In this document: positions 8,643 through 17,180 of the stretch, piece by piece
How the letters are laid out: the number at the start of each line of letters is the position of its first letter
How positions within the stretch are numbered: position 1 is the first letter of the stretch
Source of the DNA: an uncultured Eubacteriales bacterium
GTDB lineage: Bacteria; Bacillota; Clostridia; Oscillospirales; CAG-382
DNA length: 64,000 nucleotides
NCBI GenBank assembly: GCA_934446675.1
Contig: CAKSEL010000014.1
Location: 3,331-67,330, forward strand
Reading direction: 5' to 3'
Program-made: the position numbers and the translations under genes
Notes under the pieces: model-generated
What the model was told of the DNA's origin: nothing
Database searches by the model: none
Seen by the model: the letters and a program-made list of their open reading frames with translations, nothing else

Positions 8643-9782
8643 TCAGAACTTTGCGACCTTTGAAAGTATCTCCGCAACGTCCTTTTCATTAGGTTTTCTG
8701 GGATTTGACGCGGTGCAGGCGTCTGCAAGCGCGCTTGCGATTATATGAGGCTCAGCCTTTTCAAAATCAGCCTTTGTAACTCCGGCTTCTCCGAGAGTTG
8801 TGGGGATATTCAGCCAGCGCTGGAACTCCTTTATCTTATGTATCATGTTTCTTACGCCTATATCGGGGCTGTTTGCGGGATAGCCGAGTCTGCGCGCAAG
8901 TCCTTCAAGCTTATCCGCGGTCGGGCAAGCGTTCTTTACGCAGAATTTAATATCAAGCTCCGCATTGTAGCGTATTACGTGCGGAAGCATTATCGCGTTT
9001 GCTCTGCCGTGCGGAATATGGAAATGTGCGCCGAGAGCATGGGCAATGCCGTGATTCAGTCCGAGGCTTGCTTCATTAAAGGCAATACCTGCAAGACAGG
9101 ACGCCGTGTGCATCTTTTCTCTTGCGACAAGGTCATGACCGTCTTTATAAGCTCTTACCATGTAATCCGAGAACAGCTCTACGGATTTTTCGGCAAGCGC
9201 GTCGGAAAACTCGTTAGCGTTTACCGAAACATAAGCTTCAAGCGCGTGCGTCAGCACATCAAAGCCCGTGTCCGCCGTAACAGCCGGAGGAACGCTCTCT
9301 GTAAGCTCGCTTGAAAGCACCGCCATTTCCGGCAGCAGCGACTCGTCTACAAGCGGTATCTTTTTATCCGCCTGTTTATCGGTAATTACCGCAAACTGCG
9401 TAACTTCTGAGCCTGTTCCGCTCGTTGTGGGAACGGCAATAAGGCGTATATGTTTCTTTAAATAATTTCTTGCAACATGAATTGTGGATTTAGCCGCGTC
9501 TATCGAAGAACCTCCGCCGACAGCAACTACGACGTCCGCGTCGCAGTCCGACAAAAACTTCAGGCCCTGCGCGATAAGCTCTATGGGCGGATCGGGCTTG
9601 ACCTCAGAATATACCGAAACGTTTTCGCACGACGTAAGCAAGCCTTTTATTCTGTCGGCAGTGCCGTTTTTCGTAAGAAACGCGTCGGTAAATACTACCG
9701 CATTTTTGCCTTTTACCGTTTTTAAGACGTCAAGTGAATTTTCGCCGAAGCATATCTCGGTTTTTAATTTAAATCTCTGCAT
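8643..9782 (-). CDS. pduQ: Iron-containing alcohol dehydrogenase, PduQ-like propanol dehydrogenase
   Basis: A 379-residue group III (Fe-dependent) alcohol dehydrogenase, last gene of the BMC operon. It should reduce propanal to 1-propanol and regenerate NAD+ for PduP. NAD-binding GGGSSIDAAKS, the PTTSGTGSEVT loop, and Fe ligands in ADTGFDVLTHALE, NHGIAHALGAHFHIPHGRANA are visible. It has no clear encapsulation helix of its own, so entry to the shell may be by piggy-backing. It follows the DeoR gene by 92 bases. Confidence 0.88.
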   Translation of the reverse strand: MQRFKLKTEICFGENSLDVLKTVKGKNAVVFTDAFLTKNGTADRIKGLLTSCENVSVYSEVKPDPPIELIAQGLKFLSDCDADVVVAVGGGSSIDAAKSTIHVARNYLKKHIRLIAVPTTSGTGSEVTQFAVITDKQADKKIPLVDESLLPEMAVLSSELTESVPPAVTADTGFDVLTHALEAYVSVNANEFSDALAEKSVELFSDYMVRAYKDGHDLVAREKMHTASCLAGIAFNEASLGLNHGIAHALGAHFHIPHGRANAIMLPHVIRYNAELDIKFCVKNACPTADKLEGLARRLGYPANSPDIGVRNMIHKIKEFQRWLNIPTTLGEAGVTKADFEKAEPHIIASALADACTASNPRKPNEKDVAEILSKVAKF

Positions 9783-9874
9783 TGCTTTCCTCTGTCAAAA
9801 TGTGTACGTTAAATAATTGTCATATGCCTTTAAAGAACAACCGTCCGTTAAGGAAATTGCGGACGGCGTATAAA

Positions 9875-10633
9875 TCAGTAATAAAGCTCAACGCTGTTTC
9901 CGGCAAAATAGTTTTTCCATTCCTCGTTGGGTTCCGCGTCGGTAATTACCGCACTTATATCGGAAATATCCGCGAAACGGACAAACGAGGTCTTGTCGAA
10001 CTTTGTGCAGTCAACCGCAAGCAGGACTTTTTTAGCCGAGCGCATAAACGCTTTCTTTATCTGTGCGTTATAGTCGCGCGTATCGGTAATGCCTTTCTGC
10101 ATATCGAGTCCCTTACAGGAAATAACCGCAAGATCCACGTTATAGTCGTCAACTATCGACTCAACCTGACGTCCGGCAAAGGAAAGACTGCTCTGGGCAA
10201 ACTCTCCTCCCGTGCAGATAACTCTCCAGTCGCTGTTCTGCGGAAGCTCAAGCAAAACTTCAATGCTGTTTGTAAGCAGCGTTATATTATGTAAATTCGC
10301 TATGCTCTTTACGGTAAACAGAGCCGTTGTACTTGAATCGAGAAGTATATAGTCGCCGTCATGTATAAGAGTTCCTATGATATCTGCGATATACTTCTTG
10401 CCCTCGACATTGGTCTGCTTTCTTACGGTATACGGAAGCTCAACGTTCAGATTTTCGTTTCTTACGGCGCCGCCGTAGGTCTTTTTTGCAAGTCCCTCTT
10501 TTTCGAGTTTATCAAGGTCGCGTCTTATTGTTTCTTCAGTAACCTGATACTCTGCCGAAAGCTCGCTTACAATTACCTTGCCGTCCGACATGAGCCTTGA
10601 CAGTATTTCATTTTTTCTCTCTATCGGAAGCAT
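9875..10633 (-). CDS. DeoR-family transcriptional repressor inside the BMC operon
   Basis: A 252-residue regulator. The N-terminal HTH (residues 5-55) includes ILSRLMSDGKVIVSELSAEY and VTEETIRRDLDKLE, the DeoR signature. Residues 75-235 form the sugar-phosphate-binding DeoRC domain (LLDSSTTALF, VICTGGEF, DYNAQIKKAFMRSAK). DeoR proteins usually respond to phosphorylated sugars, which suits fuculose/rhamnulose-phosphate as signal; that is inference. Being inside the operon suggests autoregulation together with the AraC protein at 22.6 kb. Confidence 0.9.
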   Translation of the reverse strand: MLPIERKNEILSRLMSDGKVIVSELSAEYQVTEETIRRDLDKLEKEGLAKKTYGGAVRNENLNVELPYTVRKQTNVEGKKYIADIIGTLIHDGDYILLDSSTTALFTVKSIANLHNITLLTNSIEVLLELPQNSDWRVICTGGEFAQSSLSFAGRQVESIVDDYNVDLAVISCKGLDMQKGITDTRDYNAQIKKAFMRSAKKVLLAVDCTKFDKTSFVRFADISDISAVITDAEPNEEWKNYFAGNSVELYY

Positions 10634-10669
10634 TCCGTCACCGTCCCGTATGTAAGTTTATTCCGTATC

Positions 10670-11218
10670 TTAAAGTATGCTGTCCCAGATACTCGGATCG
10701 GGATTGGGTATAACCGAGCTGTCAAGCAGCATTCCTTCGTCTCCGACTTTTCTCTTTGCGTGTTCTATTGCCGCCGTAACCGAAGCAACGGTACCCGTAA
10801 GCAGCATATAGGATTTTCCGCACATACCGCGCGCGATTCTGAGTTCTATAAGCTGAACCTCGCTCGCCTTAGCCGCCGTATCCGCAGCAACTATAATGGA
10901 CGGAGCCGAGAACGTTTCGAGAACTCCGAGAGCCTTTACGTTTTCAACCGCAGCGCCGCCGTATATTGCCTTGAAAATATCCTCATGCGGATTTCCGAGA
11001 ACTAACGAGTCGGTGAGCTGTTCGGGGCAGTTTTTAGCCGCCGCGTCGACGCTTGCTCTTACCGCACTGAGTTCGCCCGTAATGAGCACGATATATTTTC
11101 CGGGACAAACGGTAGATGCCTGGAGCACTTCGACCGCGCTTGTCTTAACCATGGTATCGGCTGCGGTAATACCTGCCGAAACCGTCTTGTATTCTACCAT
11201 TCCAATAGCTTTACTCAT
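10670..11218 (-). CDS. pduT: BMC-T shell protein, PduT-like
   Basis: A 182-residue tandem BMC-domain shell protein (domains about 3-88 and 95-180) expected to form a pseudohexameric trimer. Cys38 within VCPGKYIVL sits where PduT carries the cysteine that holds a [4Fe-4S] cluster in the trimer pore. This makes it the likely electron conduit across the shell. The adjacent pduS gene encodes the partner flavo-Fe-S protein. Gap to pduS is 15 bases. Confidence 0.88.
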   Translation of the reverse strand: MSKAIGMVEYKTVSAGITAADTMVKTSAVEVLQASTVCPGKYIVLITGELSAVRASVDAAAKNCPEQLTDSLVLGNPHEDIFKAIYGGAAVENVKALGVLETFSAPSIIVAADTAAKASEVQLIELRIARGMCGKSYMLLTGTVASVTAAIEHAKRKVGDEGMLLDSSVIPNPDPSIWDSIL

Positions 11219-11233
11219 CTGTCTTTACCTCAC

Positions 11234-12565
11234 TCACTGCGCCTTAATTACGACAAACTTATCGTTTACTTCCGAAACAACGCCGTCAATCGACGCATGA
11301 ATCGGCACTCCGAGCTTTTCGGGTGCATTTGCCACAACATCTCCGGCTTTTACCTTATCTCCGGGCTTTACACAGGCAACGCTCGGCGCGCCTATGCTCT
11401 GCGAAAGCTTGAGCTTTACGCTGTCTGTCTTGACAAGCGTTTCGTCAAGAGGCGCCGGAAGGTCGTATTTGCGAAGTCCGAGTCTTGCAATAAGTCTTGA
11501 CATGGGAACGGTTCTGTATTCTCTCTGCTTATTGACGGGCTTTACTTCTATATCCTTCGGAACGGGTATTCCGTTCTTTCTGAGCTGTCCCTTTGTGATG
11601 CCTATAAGCGTTCTGGGATTTAAGTTCTGTCCGCAGGAATAAAGCTCGCACAGACCGCACGCAGAACAGAAGAAAGTGTTGAGATATGCGCTTGTATCCG
11701 TCGTAACTCCGCTGGACGCCGCTCTCATGAACTTATGAGGCTCGATAGGGTGTCCGAGAAGGTTTCTTGAACACAGGTCGGTACACATCATACACTGGCA
11801 GCATACGCTCATTGCGCGTTTCATGCTGATTCCGACAGGCGTCGTTCTCTTATCCACTATATACTGATGTTCGGGCATTACAAGTACCGCGTTTGAAGTC
11901 TTTGTAACAACGTCCGACGCATAGCAAATATTTCCCGTCATGGGTCCGCCTGCGATAAGCACGGGATTTTCAACCGTCGCACCGCCTGCAAGCTCTATAA
12001 GCTCGCCGTAAGTGATTCCGAGAGGAGCTTTGAGCGTTACCGGGTGCTTTACTTCGCCTGCTATTGTTATGTACTTATATGTAACCGGCTTGTTTTCGTT
12101 AAGCATACGCGCAACGTTAAGCGCTGTTTCTACGTTGAAAACCGTAACTCCGACCGAGATCGGAATACTTCCGGGAGGAACTATTCTGCCGGTGGTTTCA
12201 TAAATGGTGATAACTTCGTCGCCTGCGGGATATATTTCGGGAAGAAGTCCTACCGACATATTCTTATAGTTTGAAATGCACTTATTTACCGCCGCTATTG
12301 CCTCTTTATATCCGGGCTTTATTGCGATTATGACTCTGTCCGCCTCAACCGCCTTTGCTATTGTGTCAAGTGCAAAGGTAATCTCCTGTGCGTGCTTTTC
12401 AAGCACCTGTCTGTGAAGCTTTAAGAGAGGTTCGCATTCCGCGCAGTTAAGTATAATGGTGTCTGCGTCCTTATTAAGCTTTGCGTAGGACGGGAATCCG
12501 GCACCGCCTGCACCGACAACGCCGCCGTCGCGCATTACTTTACTGAGTTCGGTCATTTCCATCAT
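11234..12565 (-). CDS. pduS: PduS/RnfC-like flavin and Fe-S electron transfer protein
   Basis: A 443-residue RnfC-like protein. The N-terminal GGVVGAGGAGFPSYAKL is the nucleotide/FMN-binding motif of Nqo1/RnfC proteins. ILNCAECEPLL follows, then two [4Fe-4S] motifs (CCQCMMCTDLC around residues 245-255 and CSACGLCELYSCG near 300), and a C-terminal lipoyl-like barrel. In Pdu compartments PduS binds PduT and passes electrons through the shell. The start codon overlaps the stop of the pentamer gene (TAATG), so translation is coupled. Confidence 0.9.
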   Translation of the reverse strand: MMEMTELSKVMRDGGVVGAGGAGFPSYAKLNKDADTIILNCAECEPLLKLHRQVLEKHAQEITFALDTIAKAVEADRVIIAIKPGYKEAIAAVNKCISNYKNMSVGLLPEIYPAGDEVITIYETTGRIVPPGSIPISVGVTVFNVETALNVARMLNENKPVTYKYITIAGEVKHPVTLKAPLGITYGELIELAGGATVENPVLIAGGPMTGNICYASDVVTKTSNAVLVMPEHQYIVDKRTTPVGISMKRAMSVCCQCMMCTDLCSRNLLGHPIEPHKFMRAASSGVTTDTSAYLNTFFCSACGLCELYSCGQNLNPRTLIGITKGQLRKNGIPVPKDIEVKPVNKQREYRTVPMSRLIARLGLRKYDLPAPLDETLVKTDSVKLKLSQSIGAPSVACVKPGDKVKAGDVVANAPEKLGVPIHASIDGVVSEVNDKFVVIKAQ

Positions 12566-12837
12566 TATTCACGCTCCAAATCGTTTCCTTCGTCCACAAT
12601 ACCCACGATTGCCGCGTCTATGGGCGAACTTTCAAATCCGCAGCCTATTCTTGCGGCGCTTCCCGTAGCCACGAGGACTATCTCTCCTATGCCGGCGCCG
12701 ATATTATCCGTCGCAACGAATCTTGTCTGAGAACCGCCGAGGCTCTTTAAAGGTTCTATTATCATGAACTTGTTTCCGACAAGGTTTTCGTTCTTGCGTG
12801 TAGACACGACGCTGCCAACAACTTTTCCAATTATCAT
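12565..12837 (-). CDS. pduN: BMC-P pentameric vertex protein (EutN/PduN/CcmL family)
   Basis: A 90-residue vertex-capping shell protein. It starts MIIGKVVGSVVSTRKNENLV and contains GAGIGEIVLVATGSAAR and SPIDAAIVGIVD, all typical of the family. AAAGGAT nine bases before ATG 12837 supports this start over the ORF-extending ATG at 12882. It is the only vertex protein in the window, so it must cap all twelve vertices. Confidence 0.93.
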   Translation of the reverse strand: MIIGKVVGSVVSTRKNENLVGNKFMIIEPLKSLGGSQTRFVATDNIGAGIGEIVLVATGSAARIGCGFESSPIDAAIVGIVDEGNDLERE

Positions 12838-13092
12838 AAGTTTTATCCTTTCGCTCAAATCTCCGAAAAAAGCAAAAAACATTCTTTCGAAAATTATTCT
12901 TTCGGACTTACGCCGTGCTTTCAGAAAACCCTTTTAAATATGCAAAATGCCCCGAAAAAGCCTTTTTCAAACTCTCTGAAAAAACCGCGTAAATCCGAAA
13001 ACGTGCGCACGCCGCACCGGAAAAGCATAATTCGGAAAAATGCAAAAAGCAGGATCCGTGCAATTCCGGTGCGTATGTACGAACAGTAAAAA

Positions 13093-13539
13093 TTACTTGA
13101 GAGAAGGAAGAATCTTCTCGACGTCGGTGTGAGGTCTGGGGATAACGTGGGTTGCGATGATTTCGCCGAGCTTCTGAGCTGCTGCGAGACCTGCGTCAAC
13201 TGCTGCGTTAACAGCTCCTACGTCGCCTCTTACCATTACGGATACGAGTCCGCTACCGATCTTTTCGGTTCCTACAAGTTCAACGTTTGCAGCCTTGAGC
13301 ATTGCGTCAGCTGCTTCGATTGCAGCTACCAAGCCTCTGGTTTCTACCATACCTAATGCCTGCTGTACCATGATTTTTTTCTCCTGTTCTGTATGTTTTT
13401 TGATTTCCGGAGATGTTACGACTTTCTCCGTCTGTTCTGCCGGTGCGGCAATTACATTTGCCTTTACTTCCGGCTTTTTCTCGGACGCCGCTTTTGAGGA
13501 CGGTGCCGCTTTTTTTCTCTGAGGTTTATTTTCAGCCAT
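13093..13539 (-). CDS. BMC-H shell protein with a 56-residue basic N-terminal extension
   Basis: A 148-residue hexameric shell protein. Residues 57-148 are a standard BMC domain ([39 protein letters not shown]) very close to the next gene. Residues 1-56 are low-complexity, rich in Lys, Ala, Pro and Glu, and absent from usual PduA. ATG 13539 has a strong site (GGAGGAGC). A second in-frame ATG at 13371 has its own AGGAG at nine bases and would give a normal 92-residue protein. Both products may be made. Confidence 0.9.
   Translation of the reverse strand: MAENKPQRKKAAPSSKAASEKKPEVKANVIAAPAEQTEKVVTSPEIKKHTEQEKKIMVQQALGMVETRGLVAAIEAADAMLKAANVELVGTEKIGSGLVSVMVRGDVGAVNAAVDAGLAAAQKLGEIIATHVIPRPHTDVEKILPSLK
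13369..13385 (-). promoter_or_regulatory. Internal ribosome binding site and start codon in the extended BMC-H gene
   Basis: AGGAG (13385-13381) lies nine bases before in-frame ATG (13371-13369). Translation from here gives exactly the 92-residue length of the neighbouring BMC-H protein. Confidence 0.6.
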
Positions 13540-13578
13540 TTAAAGCTCCTCCGATCACTTTTTTACCGATTGTAAAAA

Positions 13579-13857
13579 TCAGCCGAGTTTGGGAAGGATC
13601 TTTTCAACGTCGCTGTGAGGTCTGGGGATTACGTGAGTAGCAATGATCTCGCCGAGTCTGGAAGCTGCTGCGGTGCCGCTTTCAACTGCTGCCTTAACTG
13701 CTCCTACGTCGCCTCTTACCATTACGGATACGAGTCCGCTTCCGATCTTTTCGGTTCCTATGAGAGTTACCTCTGCTGCCTTTACCATTGCGTCCGCTGC
13801 TTCGATTGCTGCGGTAAGACCTCTGGTCTCTATCATTCCGAGTGCTTCGAGTGCCAT
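13579..13857 (-). CDS. pduA: BMC-H hexameric shell protein, PduA-like
   Basis: A 92-residue single-domain shell protein forming hexagonal facets. It starts [20 protein letters not shown] and has the pore-region sequence [19 protein letters not shown] and the C-terminal [15 protein letters not shown], as in PduA/PduJ. It is about 80-85 percent identical by eye to the BMC domain of the next gene, implying a tandem duplication. The pore probably passes 1,2-propanediol. Confidence 0.95.
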   Translation of the reverse strand: MALEALGMIETRGLTAAIEAADAMVKAAEVTLIGTEKIGSGLVSVMVRGDVGAVKAAVESGTAAASRLGEIIATHVIPRPHSDVEKILPKLG

Positions 13858-13915
13858 GATTTTGTCCTCCTTTAAGGATTTATAATTTTAATTTTTTTAA
13901 CTGTGTTATGCGCTC

Positions 13916-15136
13916 TTACTTATTAACTACGGCAATCTTGAGTCCCTTCATTGAAAGGTTTGTTTCAAGAGCCTCGTTGATCTGTTCAAGCGGGAATTTA
14001 TGAGTTATAAGCTCATTAAGCGGAATACCTATTGCCTTTGCACGCTTGAGGAAATCGAAAGTAGTCGCGTAATCTCTGAGAGTGTAAACCCACGAGCCTA
14101 CGGTTGTGATTTCCTTGGAGCATATGTCGAAGTGAGGATTTATCGTAGCGTCGCCGCCGTTGATAAAGAATCCCAGTTCGCAAAGACCGCCGCCGTTGCG
14201 TATAAACTTATAAATGTTGGAATGTGCAACGGGAGAACCTGTGCACTGGAATGCGAAGTCTGCAAGATAACCGCCGAATGCGTCCTTGACAGCGCCCGCA
14301 AGTTCCTCTATTCCCTTATGATCCTTGAAGTTTACGGACTTTGTTGCGCCCATCTTCTTGGCGAATTCAAGACGCATATCGTTTCCGTCAACCGCAACTA
14401 TATTCTCTATACCCATTGTTCTGAGAACCGCAATACAGATAAGACCGATAGGTCCGCAGCCCTGAACCGCAACTCTCGAATTGAATCTGAGAATACCCGT
14501 TGTCTTTGCTCTTTCAACCGCGTGTACAAGTACTGCGCACGGCTCGATAAGAATTCTCGAATCAAGGTCAAGGTCGCTTACGTTGAATATGGTCGATCCG
14601 CCTTTTACGAGTATGTAATCCGAGAACCAGCCCTTCAAGTGGTTATTCTCGTCGTCATCGGGAAGAAGTCCGTATACGTCTGCTCCGCCGACATTCTGCT
14701 TATTGAGGTCGAACATTGTAATATCGGGGTTGTCCTTGAATATCATGCAGGTAACAACCTTATCGCCGATATTGAGCGCCTTTCCGGCACTGTCCTTCTT
14801 TACGTTCTTGCCCATTGCGACTACTTCGCCCGTGCCCTCATGTCCGAGTGCGACGGGAATAAGTCCGAACGGGTCTCTCTTGAACTCATGCGCGTCGGTT
14901 CCGCAAACGCCGCAGCCCTCAACCTTGACGAGCACATCGTCATCTCCGAGAGGCGGAATCGGGAATTCCTTGACGTCGAAATGTTCAAGCTTTGTAAGCA
15001 TTGCAACCCTTGCAGTCTTGGGAACAGCTCCTGCGTGCTTTGCCGCAGCAGTTGCCGTGCCGTTTGAAGGCGCGTCCTTCATGTTTTCAAGCACCTGACG
15101 TACAATGGCTTCAATATCATTAGCTTTAACGTCCAT
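13916..15136 (-). CDS. Zn-dependent alcohol dehydrogenase with N-terminal encapsulation peptide (probable lactaldehyde reductase)
   Basis: A 406-residue MDR-family dehydrogenase. Residues 7-19 (DIEAIVRQVLENM) form an amphipathic helix typical of BMC cargo targeting, followed by an Ala/Pro-rich linker to about residue 42. The catalytic domain shows the zinc site GCGVCGTDAHEF and GHEGTGEVV, and the Rossmann loop GCGPIGLICIAV. The structural-zinc four-Cys loop of classical ADHs is not evident. Placed one gene from the fuculose-phosphate aldolase, it would reduce lactaldehyde to 1,2-propanediol; that substrate is inferred. Confidence 0.82.
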   Translation of the reverse strand: MDVKANDIEAIVRQVLENMKDAPSNGTATAAAKHAGAVPKTARVAMLTKLEHFDVKEFPIPPLGDDDVLVKVEGCGVCGTDAHEFKRDPFGLIPVALGHEGTGEVVAMGKNVKKDSAGKALNIGDKVVTCMIFKDNPDITMFDLNKQNVGGADVYGLLPDDDENNHLKGWFSDYILVKGGSTIFNVSDLDLDSRILIEPCAVLVHAVERAKTTGILRFNSRVAVQGCGPIGLICIAVLRTMGIENIVAVDGNDMRLEFAKKMGATKSVNFKDHKGIEELAGAVKDAFGGYLADFAFQCTGSPVAHSNIYKFIRNGGGLCELGFFINGGDATINPHFDICSKEITTVGSWVYTLRDYATTFDFLKRAKAIGIPLNELITHKFPLEQINEALETNLSMKGLKIAVVNK

Positions 15137-15151
15137 GATAAATCTCCGTTT

Positions 15152-15667
15152 CTAAAAAATATGCTTTTCAAAATACTCTTTGCCGTATGCGCCGAGCTTT
15201 GCATCCTGCTCAGCCGTACCGCCGCTTACTCCGAGTCCGCCGATTATACCGTGCGCCGTTTCAAGCGGTTCTCCGCCGCCGAATATTACAATCTTTCCTC
15301 CGTTGGTATGCTGTATACCGTAGAGAGATCCGCCGGGCTTTGCGAGATCCGCGAGCTTTGACGTCGGCATTTTGAGCGCGACGACGGTATATGCCTTATT
15401 CAGTGCAATATCGTAGCTTGCAAGAAACGCGCCGTCCATACATTCGACAGCAACCGGATTTCCTCCGGCATCGCTTACCGCAACCACTGCGTTTACGCCC
15501 ATATCGCGCGCCTTTGTTTCGACCGCCTTTATAAGCTCACGCGCCGCAGCAAGCGTCATTTTTGAAAGAGTATTCTGTTTTACCGGCTGCGCAGACGAAA
15601 TACCCGATTTTTCTTCAAGCACACGTCTTACAACGCCGTCAACTATTTCTGAAAGCTCCTTGCTCAT
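15152..15667 (-). CDS. GlcG/HbpS-like protein (PduO C-terminal domain family) with encapsulation peptide
   Basis: A 171-residue protein of the haem-degrading/GlcG fold seen in PduO C-terminal domains. AVVAVSDAGGNPVAVECMDGA, then PGGSLYGI, IVIFGGGEP and GIIGGLGVSGGT are the family hallmarks. Residues 4-18 (ELSEIVDGVVRRVLEE) form an amphipathic helix like the other cargo tags here. The function inside BMCs is not established; family members bind haem or flavin-like ligands. It lies in the same operon 19 bases from the aldolase gene. Confidence 0.8.
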   Translation of the reverse strand: MSKELSEIVDGVVRRVLEEKSGISSAQPVKQNTLSKMTLAAARELIKAVETKARDMGVNAVVAVSDAGGNPVAVECMDGAFLASYDIALNKAYTVVALKMPTSKLADLAKPGGSLYGIQHTNGGKIVIFGGGEPLETAHGIIGGLGVSGGTAEQDAKLGAYGKEYFEKHIF

Positions 15668-15686
15668 AGCTTTATGAGTCGGTCAA

Positions 15687-16496
15687 TTACTTACCGAGCT
15701 GAGCAAGTACGTTCTTTGTAATCTGAGCGATGATGTCCTCTTCGGCGCTGTTATGAGGAGCGCAGTTTCCGGAGCACGATCCGCCGCAGCTGTGGCAGCT
15801 GGGCTTGCCGAGCTTATTGTTCATGCAGAGATCTGCCGGGTGCTTGCCCTTCATACCAAACTTACGTCTGATCTCATAAAGTCTCTGTACCTGTTCTTCG
15901 GAGAGAGGCTTGGGTCCGCCGAGCATCTTGGACTGATAGAGAAGGCGTGCGTAGAATTCTACGGATTCCATCTTATGATAAGCGTTAAGAAGCGAATCGG
16001 AGAAAGTAAGTGCGCCGTGGTTCTCAAGAAGAACTGCGTCAAAGTAAGGAAGGTACTTGGAAACAGCGTCCGGAATTTCCTCGGTGGAAGGCGTGCCGTA
16101 TTCTGCTATCGGAACACATCCGAGTGCGATTACAGCCTCGGGCATGATCGGCTCTGTAAGCGGAATGCCTGCGATTGCAAAGCTTGTAGCGTAGAGCGGG
16201 TGTGCATGAACAACGCTGTTTACGTCCGGTCTTTCCTTATAAACTCTCATATGCATCTTGATTTCGGAGGAGGGCTTGAAGCCTTCGTATGCCTGAAGCA
16301 CCTTGCCGTTTGCGTCAACCTTGCATATGTACTCGGGAGTCATGAAGCCCTTGCTTACGCCGGTAGGTGTGCAGAGGAATTCATTATCGTTGAGCTTTAC
16401 GGAAATGTTACCGTCGTTGGAGGCTACCATTCCCTTGTTATAGATACGCTTACCAATTTCGCAGATTTGCTTTTTGATCTCGTACTCTGTTGCCAT
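15687..16496 (-). CDS. fucA: Class II aldolase, L-fuculose-/rhamnulose-1-phosphate type, with C-terminal encapsulation peptide
   Basis: A 269-residue Zn aldolase cleaving fuculose-1-phosphate (or rhamnulose-1-phosphate) into DHAP and L-lactaldehyde. Zinc-binding His97 and His99 (VVHAHPLY) and His160 (ENHGALTF) are present, with Glu78 nearby. A Cys-rich linker (Cys234, 237, 241, 245) joins the enzyme to a C-terminal amphipathic helix at 251-269 (EEDIIAQITKNVLAQLGK). This marks it as BMC cargo and the locus as the fucose/rhamnose GRE type. It has its own promoter at 16586-16614. Confidence 0.92.
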   Translation of the reverse strand: MATEYEIKKQICEIGKRIYNKGMVASNDGNISVKLNDNEFLCTPTGVSKGFMTPEYICKVDANGKVLQAYEGFKPSSEIKMHMRVYKERPDVNSVVHAHPLYATSFAIAGIPLTEPIMPEAVIALGCVPIAEYGTPSTEEIPDAVSKYLPYFDAVLLENHGALTFSDSLLNAYHKMESVEFYARLLYQSKMLGGPKPLSEEQVQRLYEIRRKFGMKGKHPADLCMNNKLGKPSCHSCGGSCSGNCAPHNSAEEDIIAQITKNVLAQLGK

Positions 16497-16585
16497 TTTT
16501 CTGTTCTCCTTTGGTTTTATGATTTTTTATTACTTTTTTATTCAAAAGCGGCAAGAACAAAGTCCTGTCCTTTCTTTACGATATG

Positions 16586-16614
16586 ATTATAACACCTGTT
16601 TTTACTTATGTCAA
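16586..16614 (-). promoter_or_regulatory. Promoter of the aldolase-to-pduQ segment
   Basis: On the minus strand TTGACA (16614-16609), 17 bases, TATAAT (16591-16586): an exact consensus. A/C-rich boxes with CCACATAAAACAACA (16668-16654) lie upstream. Confidence 0.75.
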
Positions 16615-16694
16615 TGGTTTTGAGTAAAAAAATGTGGTTTTTTGAAAAAGTTTTGTTGTTTTATGTGGTTTTGACTTTTTTCGGCAATAATTTA

Positions 16695-17138
16695 TTAATT
16701 TTGCGGTTCTTCGGGAAGAGAAAGGTAGTCGAGAATTTCCTGAATACCCTCATTTTTATAGCTGCTGGTAAGAAAGATACGTTTACAGCCGGCAAGTTTA
16801 AGCCATTCGGAAGCTCTTACGGGAACTGCGTCGGGGTGATCGCACTTTGTGACGATACCGATGACCGGTCTTGTGGACATACCGACGATATTGGGCGCGA
16901 AAAGCGAAAAGGGTTCGGTTGCGGAGCAGAGAAGTCCGACAACATCAGCCTCGCACGCATAGACCGCAAGTGCGCCGCCGAACTGTCTGTCCTCGACGTA
17001 TTCGCCGGGCGTATCTATGATACTCTCGCTATAATCAATATACTGTGTTTTATGATAATGTATTTCTTGGTGCCGCAGAGCCTGTATAAGCGTGCTTTTT
17101 CCGCTTTCGCTGCGGCCTATAAGGATAAGTTTTCGCAT
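16695..17138 (-). CDS. eutP: EutP/PduV-like small GTPase
   Basis: A 147-residue P-loop GTPase with Walker A GRSESGKST (residues 8-16), switch II DTPGEY and VTKCDHPD as the base-specificity motif. EutP/PduV proteins accompany many BMC loci; proposed roles include acetate-kinase activity (EutP) or positioning of the compartment (PduV). A 650-bp repeat separates it from pduU upstream, so the operon is either read through the repeat or restarted. Confidence 0.88.
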   Translation of the reverse strand: MRKLILIGRSESGKSTLIQALRHQEIHYHKTQYIDYSESIIDTPGEYVEDRQFGGALAVYACEADVVGLLCSATEPFSLFAPNIVGMSTRPVIGIVTKCDHPDAVPVRASEWLKLAGCKRIFLTSSYKNEGIQEILDYLSLPEEPQN

Positions 17139-17180
17139 TTACCAGTCTTCTTTTTTTATTTTGGGGGTGGGGTTTTATAT

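Noticed and set aside
12921..13199. A 92-codon frame downstream of the extended BMC-H gene
   Set aside because: It overlaps the antisense-free end of the shell gene in another frame, lacks an SD and family features, and covers mostly the intergenic stretch before pduN.
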